Assembly: GCF_002775205.1 (NCBI RefSeq)
Contig: NC_036453.1
Span: forward strand, 28,559,213-28,623,212
Reading direction: 5' to 3'
Source of the DNA: Xiphophorus maculatus
Lineage: Eukaryota > Chordata > Actinopteri > Cyprinodontiformes > Poeciliidae
Length of the DNA stretch: 64,000 nucleotides
Positions within the stretch are counted from its first letter, which is position 1, and each line of letters opens with the position of its first letter. Under the pieces are notes generated by a model. That model ran no database searches. It was not told the DNA's origin and worked only from the letters and a program-made list of their open reading frames with translations. The position numbers and the translations under genes are program-made. Below, one piece after another: positions 30,810 through 43,238 of this stretch.

Positions 30810-32490
30810 CAGTTCTGATTACAGACGCTCTCAGTGAGTGCCAGCTGCCAGCTCTTACTCTCTAACTCTCTTAACGCGAGAGTAAGGGCTGATTTACTTG
30901 TTTGTTTGTTTATTTAATTCATTTACAGTTTAAAATGATCATGTTGACATAAACAAAAGTTTTGAATGAAATGGAGCAGCTGGAAGAAAAAATAAATCTT
31001 GTATGGTCTTTTCTAAAAAGTCAATTCACCATACCATAAGCAACCAATCAGCAATCAACCATCCATATAGGCAATGTATATATATATATATATATAATTT
31101 TATTTATTTAAATTGTTTTCATGTTTTACTTCATGGAATTCACAACAAATCTCATGGTATTCATATGAACCCCTCTGATATTTTAAGACCGGATGTGTTT
31201 TAATTGGATACGACTCTACTTTGGTCTTGGTGCCTCTTGGAATATCTATTAACTTTTCCCTTTAGGACCAATCGTTCTGGGTTTACACTAAATGAAACGG
31301 CAACAAAAGCCTTTATGGAGAAGCTTGCTCAAGGCACATGTGAACAAAGTTGCCCCTGACCAATCAGGAGCCTCCTATGAATGCTGAAATTTTAACTTAA
31401 ACAATTGATAGATATATTTGATTATTCACAATGATAACACAATCAAACCTGATTTGAAGGTTAGATATAAGATTTAAAAGAATTGGCAAGCTTACTTAGC
31501 GTCATTGTTTGATTATTGTGTTACCATAGTTACAATATGATGGCCAGCGCTACTCACACGGTCAGAATAGGTTTCCCTAAAAAAGTTATTTTATTATTCA
31601 AAAAATTGTGTTGCAGGCTTAAAATTAGAGCAGTAAAAGTTGAACAGAACTCATATTGTCTGCAGTGTGAATACATAGTAGTCTTCTACTTCATTACATA
31701 TCACATCTTTGTATGTAGTCTTGCGGTCTTTAACATCAGCGTTGAGCTGACTCGTCAGTCGTGCTTAATCATGTAACACATTCCAGAAGCTCAACATGAC
31801 TGAGTCTAACAGCACAAGTTAAAACAGGATCGTTATTCCTCCGTGAATCTTTCCAACTTCAGCATCTCTGGTGAAAGAGAAGCTAAATCTGCTACAAGCA
31901 ACAGATTTATGGCCTGACTTATCAAACTACATGAGGCCTTTTAGTGTAAATAAAGTTGTGTGTGTTAAACAGAAGCTGTGCTTCGGGTTTCATGTCAGCA
32001 AAGCTGAGCTGCAGCTCCCCCTACTGGCATATATCTGACATTATAAATCTGTCTGAAGGTCTGCACGTGATTCACACGTCTCCAAATCTATTGAGTACTT
32101 CTTCTTGCTCATCCTTACTCTGTATTTCATGTTGCATTTTGATAGAAAGGGTTGTGAAAGTTCTGTGTTGTGGACGGTTTTACCTGAGTGCAGCAACAGA
32201 AAGAGATCCAACAGGATTAGTTGGCGATAAATCCAAACTTGAGCTGCAGCTTCCCCGCTCCTTGTCATGAAGCAGCATGTCTCGGAGGCCCAGCTGTGTG
32301 GTTGGGTTCTAGGGATGAAACTCTCCGCAGGCAAAATGTCTGCGAAGAGAGAGTTTACAGCAAACTCTCTCATCGTGTTGAGAGCTTTCTTGTTAGCTTT
32401 GACCAGAAAATAACGCCAGTTCTGTGAATGTTTTAGATGTCCCTGTGTGTCAACACACCTGAAACGAACAAGAAGAAGAAAAAAAACAAG
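30810..32490. other. Intergenic, nothing recognised
   Basis: AT-rich sequence with a short (TA)n run at 31077-31096. No recognisable gene between the microsatellites and the 3' end of the Myb-like gene. Confidence 0.45.
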
Positions 32491-32517
32491 CGCTGGTTCA
32501 GTTTTCTACATGTTGGG

Positions 32518-32523
32518 TTTATT
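32518..32523 (-). terminator. Candidate polyadenylation signal of the Myb-like gene
   Basis: AATAAA on the minus strand about 560 bp after the stop codon, followed by a U-rich stretch (ttgttttttttcttcttctt) that fits a downstream cleavage element. Confidence 0.5.
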
Positions 32524-33081
32524 TCATATTCAAAAGAACTCATCGGAACCTTTCAATTCAAGTGTTTGTGTAATATAAAAAACAGACAGCCACAAACTCT
32601 TAACATATAGTTCTTTTCAATGCATCTAATACCAGCTTATTCGGCTCCAAGACATAAGGACCATATGATGGTCAGGTGCAGACGGCCACTCAACCATTAC
32701 AGTACATGTGGTAATCTCTAGACACCGAGGCAAAGGAAGGTTACAGCAAAACAGCACACAAAATGACGAGAAGATTTTTCTTAAAAGAAATCAAGCTTTT
32801 CTCTTTTTTTTTTACCATTATCATGTTAAAGTAGAAGTTTCAAAAGAGGGGCTTAATTTAGAAAAACGAGGCAGGAGGAATCCCACCTTCAGTAGCAAAT
32901 TAAAAAGAAAAAGAAAAACAAAACAAAACAAAAACTCTATGGTCCTATTTCTGTTTGTACCAATAAAGTTTCAAAATAAAGTACAGTAAGCAGACCTGCC
33001 AACCAACAGAACTTCATGTTCCTGCACCTGAGGGCCAAGCACAAAGTCAGTGTCGCGGCTCGCCAACCTCTCCGGGTCGTG

Positions 33082-35725
33082 TTATAAAGCCGGCCGTCCA
33101 TTCAGTTTGTCATGCATGAGGGCGATGGCTCCGCCCGTGAAGTCTCTGAGCACCTGCACCGTCTCCCGCTGCAGCTGGAGCGACTCGCGCACAAACTCCT
33201 GCTGCGTCTCCGCCAGCTGCTGCACCGACTCGGCCAGCAGCTCCAGGGAGCGCGACACCGTCTCCAGCAGCATGTTGGTGGCGTGCTGCTCCTGCAGGCT
33301 CAGGGCGGCGTTCTGCAGCAGGCTGTCCCTGGAGTTGTGCGCCGGCGCAGGGAGCGTGACCGCTGGCGACGGAGCCGGAGCCGGGGCCAGGGCCGGAGCG
33401 CCGGCAGACATCGGTGGCTGGACGTGTTTATGAATGCCGTTGTTCACTTGGGGCACTTCGGCGGATTTTCCTGGCTGATTGGAGGGAAGCGCGTCTTCTC
33501 TCTGGTCGTCATCTGAATCTCCGAATGGGATTTCGGTATCTTGATTGCAAAGGAAACAAAAAAATGAGAGACGTTAGTCCTTTCATTAGCGGGAGATTAT
33601 GAAAACATATTTGAATGTTGTCTAAATGTTTAAGAGAAGAGAGAAATCCTAATCACCTTCTGTTGGGGGGATCTCATACTGCATATCATAAGCTGGCTGT
33701 GATGAGTCCCCTAGAAGGTTTAAAGCAGCTGTCATGCATTTTAAAACAAGCAGCTGAAAATCCAATAACAAGTCCCATCTTCACAAAGAAGTAAAGTCAT
33801 GGATAACAGTTATAGCAGTCACTGTTGAAGGTTTTGTGCTGACAGCTTGCCTTAAAGGGGCAGTATTATGCGTTCTCCAGACACATAGTGCCACTTTATA
33901 GCACAATCAAGTAACTCTGCTAACTTCAGCTATTATAAAAATGCTACATCTCATACATGGCTTTAAAGAAATGTTACTTCTCAATTTAATGCCTTGAAAT
34001 TGGGCCTCTGTCTCTTTAAAAACTCCTGCTCTTTCTGAATCTCCGGCTTCAGGGAGTCATCGCAGCATCGCTGCTCTACCTTCACCGAGAAGCAGCTCAT
34101 ATATTGAACTCAGCAGACACCCAGCTTATTTGAGAATCCACAATAAACTATGGCTGAAACGATTAATCGTATTAACTGTATTGAAATAATCTACTAATTT
34201 GGTAATCAGATTAAAAAAAACAAAGCCATTTGCTGAAAGAACACACCCAGAGTAGTAAGCCAAAACTGTACAAATGTACACATTTTGTATTTGAAATAAA
34301 AAAAAAGGGAAACCTTTCTGTAAATATATTCTACCCAGAACTCAAGTGGCAATTTTAGCTTCAGTCGATTAAAATTTTGCAAATAGAAAAAAATCTATTC
34401 CTACTCCTTTTGCAATCCAATTATTAATCAGTTAATAGGAAAAATAATCACCAGATCAGCCCTAGACTGTAAAGCAATTATGTGTTTTGGCAGTAAAATA
34501 TTACTTTTTTAATTTAAAAAACAAATAAAATTACTTGTCTAATTGAATGTTTTCATATATTTGCAAAGATGTATAAAAAAAGTGGTTAAATGAAAAATCT
34601 GCAAAATGTGCCAATTTTTTATCCGATTAGTCACTAGAATAATGAATTACTAAAATAATCACTAGATAATGACATGGAGAACAAGAAAACAGTAAACTGA
34701 TCAGATTCCAAGGATCAAAATAACAAATATCGGTCACCATTAAACATAATAGAGAGATTTACAGAGACTAGAATCAAATACGCATAAATTAATTATATTT
34801 TAATTGTTGACTGCTCTCATAACTTTGATGTGTTGATAAAAGTCTCAACTTTTTTCAAATGCTTTAATCGTTCCTCAGATATATCATAGAAACGTTTTAA
34901 AAGTTTCCTGAAAATCTCAAATCACAAAGTGTTTGTGGGTCTGCCAAACCCTTCAGCCGTGACTTGAACACTTTCTGATGAAGGTGACGTGAAAAAGTTT
35001 GGACTTTTCTTTTGTTTTGTTTTTTTTTCCTGCATAAATGTAATCTTGTCCAGCTGAACTCCTCAGGTCGTTCATACCGTAGGAAGTTGGTGGCGGCATG
35101 GACGACATGTCCCCCCCGCCGTTAGGAGAACTCTGCATTCCCATCATGTCCTCCTCTTCCATCTCCTCCTCTTCCTCGGGAACGTCGTCGTCGTCCCCCA
35201 GCGGACCGCACTCTCCAGTGCTCTGGTCGTCTTCGTCCATCTCCAGTATTTGAAGGACTATCTTTTCCGTCTGAGTGAGGTCTCGGGAGAGACGCGAGTT
35301 GAGTCCCCGGTTGGGCACGGTCCCCGACCTCATGGCCGCCACTTTGCGTTTGGTGTCGCACTTCAGGTCGGACCATTTTTTGATGACCTCTATGACCTCC
35401 CGTTGGCACTCCCCAATATCGTTGACGCGTGCCGTAATCTCCGCCCAGGTGCGCTTCTTTGAGTCGGTCGGTATTCCTCGGTTGAATTTGCCTTTGAAAA
35501 AGAGAAAAAAAATGGCAGATTCGCGTTAGCTTCGAAGCCGTTTCAGAACCTGAAAACACGCCCTCGTCACAAAATGGAGAACGCAAATACACACGTACCT
35601 ACAACAACCGAACGGTTCTTCCTCACTTCATCCAGCAGGACGTGGACTTCACTGAAAGAAAAACGAGCTTTTCTCTTCTTGAAGCGGACAGCGCTGTCGT
35701 GGCTGTAGTACACCGGAGAAGACAT
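33082..35725 (-). CDS. Myb/SANT-like DNA-binding nuclear protein (NAIF1/MYPOP-type)
   Basis: Four coding exons join in phase: 35599-35725, 35078-35491, 33657-33710 and 33082-33539, giving 350 aa. The N terminus (about residues 18-97) is a Myb_DNA-bind_5-type trihelix-like domain: KKRKARFSFSEVHVLLDEVR, RTWAEITARVNDI and EVIKKWSDLKCDTKRKVA. The wording is closest to NAIF1 (KKWSDLK) and related to MYPOP. An acidic Asp/Glu tract follows (about 145-165), then an Ala/Pro-rich linker (about 245-265) and a C-terminal coiled-coil or leucine-rich segment (LLETVSRSLELLAESVQQLA) ending at GRPAL. It is probably a nuclear sequence-specific DNA-binding protein that oligomerises through its C terminus. The exon 2 donor (TACG|gtatga) is less typical. 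If it is not used, translation would read through to a stop at about 34953. Identity within the family is open. Confidence 0.8.
33852..34045 (+). mobile_element. Partial MITE copy (TTAAAGGGGCAGTATTATG)
   Basis: Partner of the 28183-28422 element, in the opposite orientation, located in intron 2 of the Myb-like gene. The far terminus is missing or altered. Confidence 0.65.
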
Positions 35726-36441
35726 CCTGTCCATCCAGTCCTAATAACTCCAGCTGCTGCTTGGCCTTTGTAAGGCTTCCCCAGCGGCTACAGTCTGCTG
35801 GACAGCCAACGAGAAGAAAATGCCAGAAAAGTGCATCCGCTTTGTGATTTATATAAAATTAGAAACCTTTAATGTGACATATTCTGAACAATTCACACTT
35901 AAAAAGAAACTATCAAATCTGTCTCTGGGTTTGGATGCATATGCTTCGACTCATTGTGACGATGAAACATTTCGATGCCCCTTGATCTTCAGCTTTCTAA
36001 GATACAGCTGAAAGTTTCTTACAAAAACTGACATCAACTTTGAACTGTTCATAATTTCAATCCCTGTTCCATCTGAGCAGATCCCAGAGCCTTTGCCTGC
36101 AAAGAGTTGTTTTTGTGCCACAGTTGCTCTGCAAGCATATGTCCAGACATGTGGTTACATACAGTGTGGGAAATCCCCGTACCTAAAAGCATCATTGTCC
36201 TGTTATGAAAGACTGTGGTAACAGAAGTATGGAAAAGGAATAGGGCCAATAAAAGAAAATCAATTCTGACCTTAATCACCCACCAGAAAGCTATTTCTCC
36301 TCCTGCACAACTCAAATCTCTGTCACTGGTTGCTCCAAAGTGTCAATCTTTATCAGAATTAATATTATGAGGTTAAAGTCAGAATTCTTTTCTTTTTTTT
36401 TATTATTGACGCTTATTGTCTTCCATACAAATCGATTTCTA

Positions 36442-36891
36442 ATGTTGCGTTCCAGTTGCATTTCAAAGTCAGAAAAATCGATTGTAACATCCTCTGAAGT
36501 TGGAAGACTTCCCACTGGGAAAGTGGGAGCAACTCAAACTACAGTAAGCCACAGTTACGACTCGTCAGTCCAGCTTCGCGTTTCAATATGGCCGCTCCCC
36601 GAATCCACAGTAGTAAGCTGTGATGGAAACATCTTTAGTTCAAGAAACACTTGTAAGAGTGCGTATAAAGTCAATGCTACGTGTAGCTCCTACAACTCTA
36701 CAGTTGACAACTACAAGTTGTGCTTGTTTATGGAATGTCAACTTTAAAATGATGCTCGTAAGAGTTATTGCGAACAATGTATGGGCGTCGCCATGTCGAA
36801 ATCCCGACTTTTTAACCGGGACGTCGTTACTGCGGGTGCGACGTCAAACCAGCTCCGAGTTCTGACTTCCGAGGTAACCGGAACGCAGCAT
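36442..36891. mobile_element. MITE with long inverted ends and TA duplication
   Basis: The left end atgttgcgttccagttgc and the right end, reading ctgcgttccggttacc on the other strand, are related inverted repeats, each followed by aagtcagaa. The element (450 bp) is flanked by TA on both sides, the duplication typical of Tc1/mariner-class insertions. The interior has no intact gene. The end wording is that of a common fish non-autonomous element. Confidence 0.7.
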
Positions 36892-37618
36892 TAAAGGGGA
36901 AAGTTCTCCTTTGTATGCTTGTTGTAAACGACGCTCTTTAGTGTGAAAGGGGCAGTTTGTAGTCTTCGGATTCACTATAATGGTGGTAACTCAAAGGCGA
37001 ACTAGCTAAAAAGATGCTTCAACATGGCTTACACACCATAGTCGGGTTATAGAACATTTCCCCCCATAAGACAGACACGTTTTTTCTCTTACAGGCTGCA
37101 TGTTAAATTAAATGTCGTGTATATAGAGACCGTCATTTTTCGTAAAATAGCATAGAAACGGCTTGGTAACTGGATTGAAGGAGCAGAAACGGTTGGCTGG
37201 TTTTCAGGGCAGCTTTATGGAGCAACCATTCTGCAGAGCTGATTGATTTTCACCACAGAGCTGCAGTGATATATGGATGCACGGCAACCAGCCGGTGATT
37301 GCTTAAATGCTCAGTGAAAAAGCAAGCGGCTAACTAAATAAGCTTACATGCATTAATGGACAGCACAAATAAACCACGGGGGTGTTGAACATTGTCGTTA
37401 GCTCAGAACAATAGACGGTGTGTTTAAACGTGCGACATCCATCCAGACCTCGGGTTGGTTTCAAAAAAACGTCTTTATTTTTCGTGATTAGAAGCGCTGA
37501 GGCTTATTGAGCTTCTTTCAAAACAACAATAAATACCTAGCAGGCGTTCATTTTCTGTTGCACAACAACAACCCACGAAGCTAGCTCCCTGCACTGTAGG
37601 CTAGCTACCTTACCTGAC

Positions 37619-37830
37619 AGCTAATGATGTAGTTTCCGCATGCAACCACAGTTTACACGTCGTATTCTTGTCGCAAGCATAACTGACTGAGCGATGGACT
37701 TACCTTCAAGATAAAGAAGGTACAATTTATTAAGAAACGTGAGGAAAAAACTTCCTTTTCTACTGGATAGGAAGTCAAGTTAGTCTGCATGACACTAACG
37801 TTGTATAAATTACTTCCGGTTAACATCAGC
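37619..37830 (-). other. Possible non-coding first exon and promoter of the Myb-like gene
   Basis: Two good minus-strand donors occur: CTGTCAG|gtaagg near 37618 and TTGAAG|gtaagt near 37703. About 110 bp upstream of the second is an ETS-type site (acttccggt, 37814-37822), common at housekeeping promoters. The next coding gene in this direction is the Myb-like gene. The link is inferred from position and splice signals only. Confidence 0.35.
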
Positions 37831-38142
37831 GGCTTCCAAAGTAAAGCTTTATGAAATTCTAACATAAACCCGACAATGTTATAGCATTTACTGTGAATTT
37901 GATGATATATACAGCCCCGTGTTTTTTTATTGTTCCTAATTATGTTTTTTTGTCCAGTAAAATCTATTTTATCCACTGCTTTGGAGTGTTATATTTTGAA
38001 GGAGCGCTCAGAATTCAACTAAGCTTCCTCTTGGCTATGAATAATCTGGGGGATTTTCATTCAAAATCAGTAGTATATTTGAAGTTTGTCAATGATGATA
38101 ATTAAACTAAAGTACAGAAAATAAAAGGGAAAAAAATACCTA

Positions 38143-38182
38143 GATGAGCTATTGGCGACTTTTGATTCGCCAATAGCTCATC
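38143..38182. repeat. Perfect 16-bp hairpin
   Basis: gatgagctattggcga (38143-38158), an 8-nt loop, and its exact reverse complement at 38167-38182. Confidence 0.95.
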
Positions 38183-39061
38183 CCCAACAAAAAAGCTGCA
38201 ACATGCAAACAATAAAAAGCATTTCAAACCTCACTGAACTGAAGGGGATGGGAATATTCTTAGGACGCTATTGCTAAAATACAGAGCAAGCAACATCAAT
38301 ACATCTTAGCACAGGAGTTCAAATTAAGTGTAAATTGCTGGTTGGAGGAAACGTGTTTAATTCTTCACTAGTGTTGCATGGATGACCAGGAAGAGGAAAT
38401 GACATGCAGGCTAAGGAGTTGTTTTTGTTTTTTTTGGAAGCAAGTTAAATGGATTGTGGTGACTGAAAGAGATATTTACCCAGATTCTGCTCTTAAATGT
38501 TTTTTTTGTTCATTTTTATATAAACATCTAATTACAAAAAAGTTTCAACTGCCCATCATATTATAAACATTATATAAAAGTGAACCGAGTTCTAATTCAA
38601 TAATGCTTATTTTGAAATTGTATAACTCTCAGTGGCTGAGCATGAGAATTCAATCTACAATGCACTCATCCACCATAAAGAAAGGAGACTATGAAATGCA
38701 AGTTTTATTCCAAACATGGCACAGGCATTTATTTGACATGAGCACATTCAGTAACAGTTAAATGAGCGGGATTCTAACTATGGCAACAACCTTTTAGCAT
38801 GCATTAGAGGCACATAATTGACTCACATAATTCCTTGTGCTGAAAAAACCTGGTGCACATTTGACCACAGTTGTAAATGCGTAAAGTGAGAGGAAGCAGA
38901 AAGTAAGTATGCCATTAGTGAGCTATTCCAACCGAACTGACGTTTAAAACCCTGCGTACCAAGGCGTGCGATACTAGATTAGCTCACTTTAGAGGAAGGA
39001 AAATTAGAACATTGTATTTCACATTCAGAATGTGTTAGCTTTCACCAATTTCTTTCAACGC

Positions 39062-39557
39062 CTTACAGGTGCAGTATGTAAATTATGAAAAATGTTTACA
39101 TATTTGTTAAAACTGTCACCATGGCATGACAGTACGTTATGAGAAAGATTGCTCTCCTCCCTGAGCTTCTATTGCTATCTGTGGTCAAGTAAAAAAAACA
39201 AAACAACCAATCAGAGCCAGGAGGAGTGTCTTAGCACTGTCAATCAGCATCGCATACTTGCTGCTGGCAGAGAAACAACTTCCCGTTACAGGAAAACTGT
39301 TTATCCAACATCGTTGGTGGCCATGCTAGCTAACATAAGCATTCACAACAGCATGTGCTAGCTTGCAGCATAATGGAGAGCGGTGGTACAGGGAGGAGTG
39401 GTAGACAGCACTGAGACCCTCCTCCAGGCTCTGATTGGTTGTTTTTAGATTGCACTGGGAGAAGACAGAGGAGCTTGATTTTTTTCACAGATTGTCTCAT
39501 TCCTTACTATCATAACAGGACAGTTTCAGCAAATATTTACAATAAAAAGTTGAACTG
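39062..39557. mobile_element. MITE-like repeat, copy A (caaccaatcagagccaggag)
   Basis: Internal inverted words caaccaatcagagccaggag (about 39205) and ctccaggctctgattggttg (about 39423) face each other. Related copies lie at 40889-41025 (partial) and 52790-53250. The left end reads acaggtgcagtatgtaaatt. No coding capacity. Confidence 0.65.
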
Positions 39558-40403
39558 TTGGACTAAAAAAGTCAATGGGTTAATGACGACATCGTTGTCT
39601 TCATAGTTAAAGGGTTTTAAGGTAAGTTTGGCATAGATTAAAAGATTTTAATTTCATCATCTCGCTGTTGTTGAACTACAAATTGGTGGTTACTGCACTT
39701 AAAGACGGTTTCGCAAATGCAGGGTTCTAAGAAATCTGAGTTTACACAAAAACCAGTGTTCTTACAGACCTGCATGCTGTACACATGGCCTCAGTAGTGG
39801 AAGTTGTTGGCTATTGTGCCAAGGGTGAGGTTCTACAGAGCATTTTTGGGAATTTGCCAGGTCAAGGTTGCGGTATTCATTCAACCGCTGAAGGAATACC
39901 CTCCCACACCCAGAATGGTCCAACAACATAAAGTAAAGCAGTGGCGGTAGACACGGGATTGTCACTCAGGCTGATACACGCCCAGGGAGCACAAAGAAGA
40001 ATCCAAACAGGTGAAACTGGTAGAAATAAGCGGGCGACGCCGTCACTTCACCTTGCTCACTTATTTTCATCAACACAGCACCAGAGACGTGATAGAAAGC
40101 TTTTATGGATATGAAAAAGGAAATATGATTGAAAAAAAAAGTGCACAATTATCTTGCAAAATGTCAATTTTTCAAAGCATGACTGCCAACCCTCCACCAA
40201 AGGTCAGTCTCAGAACAATGCATTGCAGGTTTGACCTACATGTGTTACTTAGAGAAAAAAAACTGCATGCATGCGCTCCTAACTTCTGAGGAACACAGGA
40301 AGCTGTGGGGACGTCTAGATAAAATATTTTTGGATTGCTTAGATAAAGAGTGGAGTCATTTCAGAAAACCAGCCAGGGAGGAAGAGGGCAGCATCACCAG
40401 GAC

Positions 40404-43238
40404 TCAGGAGTACATGGTCAACTGAAGCCACTGCAATGACAACAACCAACACGTAATGAAGTCACTGCAAAACTTGAATCCACTGATATTTTTGATTCGA
40501 TTACCTCTTGAACATTCACTTTAATAGTCCCGTTTCTGTCTTTGTCCAGGGTTTGGAAGGCCCCTGCAGCAGATTAAATAAAGCTTCAACATGACGACTC
40601 ATTGCCCCGATAAAGCCACTAAACAGTCAGACGAACGGCTCAGATCCACTTACGACACATCGCATCCAGCCTCACGAGGCAGCCGATGTAGTTGTCAAAG
40701 TCCATGTTGCCGCTTTCGTCGCTATACCTGCGGATGATCATCTGGAACAGCTGATCGTTGAGGGGGAACCCTGCAAAAGACGCACAGATTAAACCAGTCT
40801 GTTACCATGGCACTGCAGCGACACGACGAACGCACGGGAATCTCACATAAAGCCTCTGCTGTTCATTTGTTTTATATATTTTATGCATCAGCGTTGGTGA
40901 GCAGCACTGCACAAGCATGATCGACAGTGCTGAGACCCTCCTCCTGGCTCTGATTGGTTGTTTCTAGTTAGCACTGGAGCTCCATTTTTTTCCCCACAGA
41001 TTGTCTCTTAAGATACACTTTTGGAGACATCTGCAGGGTGAAGCGTTTGTTCAAATTTCTTTGAAACATGAGTTCAGCAACATAAAATCAACTTGGCATA
41101 TTCTCTACTGGATTTAGGTCTAGACTTTGACTAGGCCATTCTAAAATTAAAATCCTTAAATGCAAGGCCTTCCATTGCTGTATGCATAGGATCGTACTGG
41201 AAGCTGAACCTTCATAGTCAAATTTTATGAGCCTCTAACCGGTTTTGTTCTGGGGGTTCTCCAGTCAAAGTTTGGACTTGACTCTAGGGTTGTGGTCTGA
41301 CCTTAAACAGATCATTCATTCTCAAAAGACAGATTGTTGCTATAATCAACTGCAACTGGTTGTTGCCACCCAGAGTGGAACAACCAGTTCTCCACAGAGC
41401 CAGGTTGCTTTGGATTTTTTTTCCCCCCGAATAAACTAAATTAACATTTAAAAAAAAAAAAACATCTTCATTTTGTGTTCATGAAAGTTATTTTCAAGTC
41501 TAAAAATTGTTACACATTTATGCCTCAAGAAGGGACGAAAAACAAAACAAAACAAAAAATCCCAAGACAGAGGAAAGCAATGAGGTGTATGCATGTTTTC
41601 ATGTCACTATACGATAAGGAAGGAGAATCTCACCTGCAGCTTTGAACGCATTCGGCAGCTCATCTGCACCGATGACACCCGAGTGGTCTGCGTCATACTG
41701 CTTGTACACGCCCTAAACAGAAACAACGCAAATATTTAGAGCAGTTATGCCAGCGAAGTTCCCTGGTCAGTCGGCTCAACCTAGAAAGAGCAGAACCATC
41801 AAAAGATGTCTCGGAACCAAAACGGTAATTAGACGCAATTGCTTTAATCCAGACATATCTAGGAAATGCAGCCGTCTGTTCTGGTAGCTGGAATCATCTC
41901 AGCTCTGTATTCAAAACATATTTAAATTAATGATTTTGGCACGCCATTCATTCAAATCAGATGACAAAGTGCATCTCTGCTGCATTCCTTTGTGTCCAAC
42001 AAGCTGTGCTGCACCGACCTGCCATTTCTTTACGTTGTTCCACAGGTGTTTGAATTCATGGAAGCCAAGTTTCCCGGTGCTGTCCGACTGAAACCGTGTT
42101 AAGGAAATCAAGTAAAAAGTCCAAACGTTCTCTAGCTTCAACCTTACTTCCTACCTTAAGACTTCTTATTAGTCCAAGTTGCATTTATAGAAAACAAACT
42201 ACATCCATTAATATTTACAGATGACACGTGACAGAAAGGATACGTCCATGACAGCCACCATGCTCCTGCAGGATTCGATGCTGAAGCCATCCGTCTTCAG
42301 GTCTCCATCTAAAACAAGAGTAAATGATCGTTGGAAAAAAATCTTTTAAGGGACGGATTCTCTGACGCACAAATGAACTGTTCAGAACATCGTTACCACA
42401 GGGGTCTGAAAAGCTAAAGTGAACAAGAACATGAGAGAGATGAGAGCTTTGCATGCAACAAATGGAAGCGGCGCTTACGCTTTGAGATGATCCGGTTCAG
42501 GATGTTCATCAGCTCATTTGGGCTCACCTCCATGTCCTGTGAGAAACAGAAGGAGGCAGTGTTGTCAAGGTGTAACAAAGAAAAAAAAAAAGAAAATAAA
42601 CGAGAAAGAAAGATGAGACGCTCACGTCTCCAGCGAGCTGCTGGAAGACTTTGCGGAACTGTTTCTCCTCGTCGTTTTCATGCTTCTCTGCGTAAACGGC
42701 TGGCTGGCGCGCAGGAGGCTGTGGGACGGAGACATGCCGCAGGTTAGAAATGTACCAATCGGGCAGCCAGAAATCGGCTCCCCTGATTGGCTCTGATCAG
42801 TGACCAGCAGGTCAAATACAGAATAATTATTTTCTTCACTTTGTGAGCTAAAACTCACAATTTCTATCTATAAACATTGTGTACTTTGAGTGAAAAAAAA
42901 CCCAAAAAAAATAAAAATAAATTAGGCAAAGGTTTTGCACATTTTGATGCATAAACCTCTTCACCTTTATTAAAAAAAACCTACAACACATAATATTTTC
43001 TTTTATACATTAAAGTCCTTAAGAATGAGAAAAGACATGGAAATTGTTGTGGATGATTCACTCACAGGATTTGAAGGCGCAAACTGCTCAGGGTCAATGT
43101 TGCTGCAAAAAGACCAGAGATGAAGACGCCCATTAACACCGCAAACGGCGCTTAGATTTACATCACGCTTATGAATCGCTCAGATTCTCACCTGACAACG
43201 TCAACGATGCCACCGACAACTTTTTTGAGAAAGAACAT
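40404..43238 (-). CDS. capns1: Calpain small subunit 1
   Basis: Ten coding exons join in phase: 43192-43238, 43066-43102, 42626-42718, 42479-42536, 42244-42308, 42019-42087, 41634-41712, 40654-40770, 40505-40563 and 40404-40430. The product is 216 aa. The N terminus MFFLKKVVGGIVDVVS is short and lacks the long poly-Gly tract of mammalian CAPNS1. The penta-EF-hand core is clear: KTDGFSIESCRSMVAVMD then loops DSDSTGKLGFHEF, DADHSGVIGADEL, SDESGNMDFDNY and DKDRNGTIKVNV. It ends WLQLTMYS, the family C terminus. The protein is the regulatory subunit of the Ca2+-activated cysteine proteases calpain-1 and -2 and pairs with the large subunit through its fifth EF-hand. The ATG exon begins just after an AG, so an untranslated exon is expected upstream (donor near 43921). 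It may be the capns1a or capns1b fish duplicate; which one is not decidable here. Confidence 0.95.
40889..41025. repeat. MITE-like repeat, partial copy
   Basis: Shares 'gagaccctcctcctggctct', gattggttgtttctag and 'cccacagattgtctc' with the right half of copy A. It lies in the last large capns1 intron. Confidence 0.65.
41060..41545 (+). mobile_element. Decayed fish DNA-transposon repeat in capns1 intron
   Basis: The wording 'agactttgactaggccattc', 'ctggaagctgaaccttcat' and cagagccaggttgctttgg, together with gaataaactaaattaacat and 'aacatcttcattttgtgttc' at the end, is that of a very common teleost repeat related to DNA transposons. No open transposase remains. Confidence 0.6.

Noticed and set aside
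33112-33516. 134-codon plus frame
   Set aside because: Antisense shadow of the last exon of the Myb-like gene.
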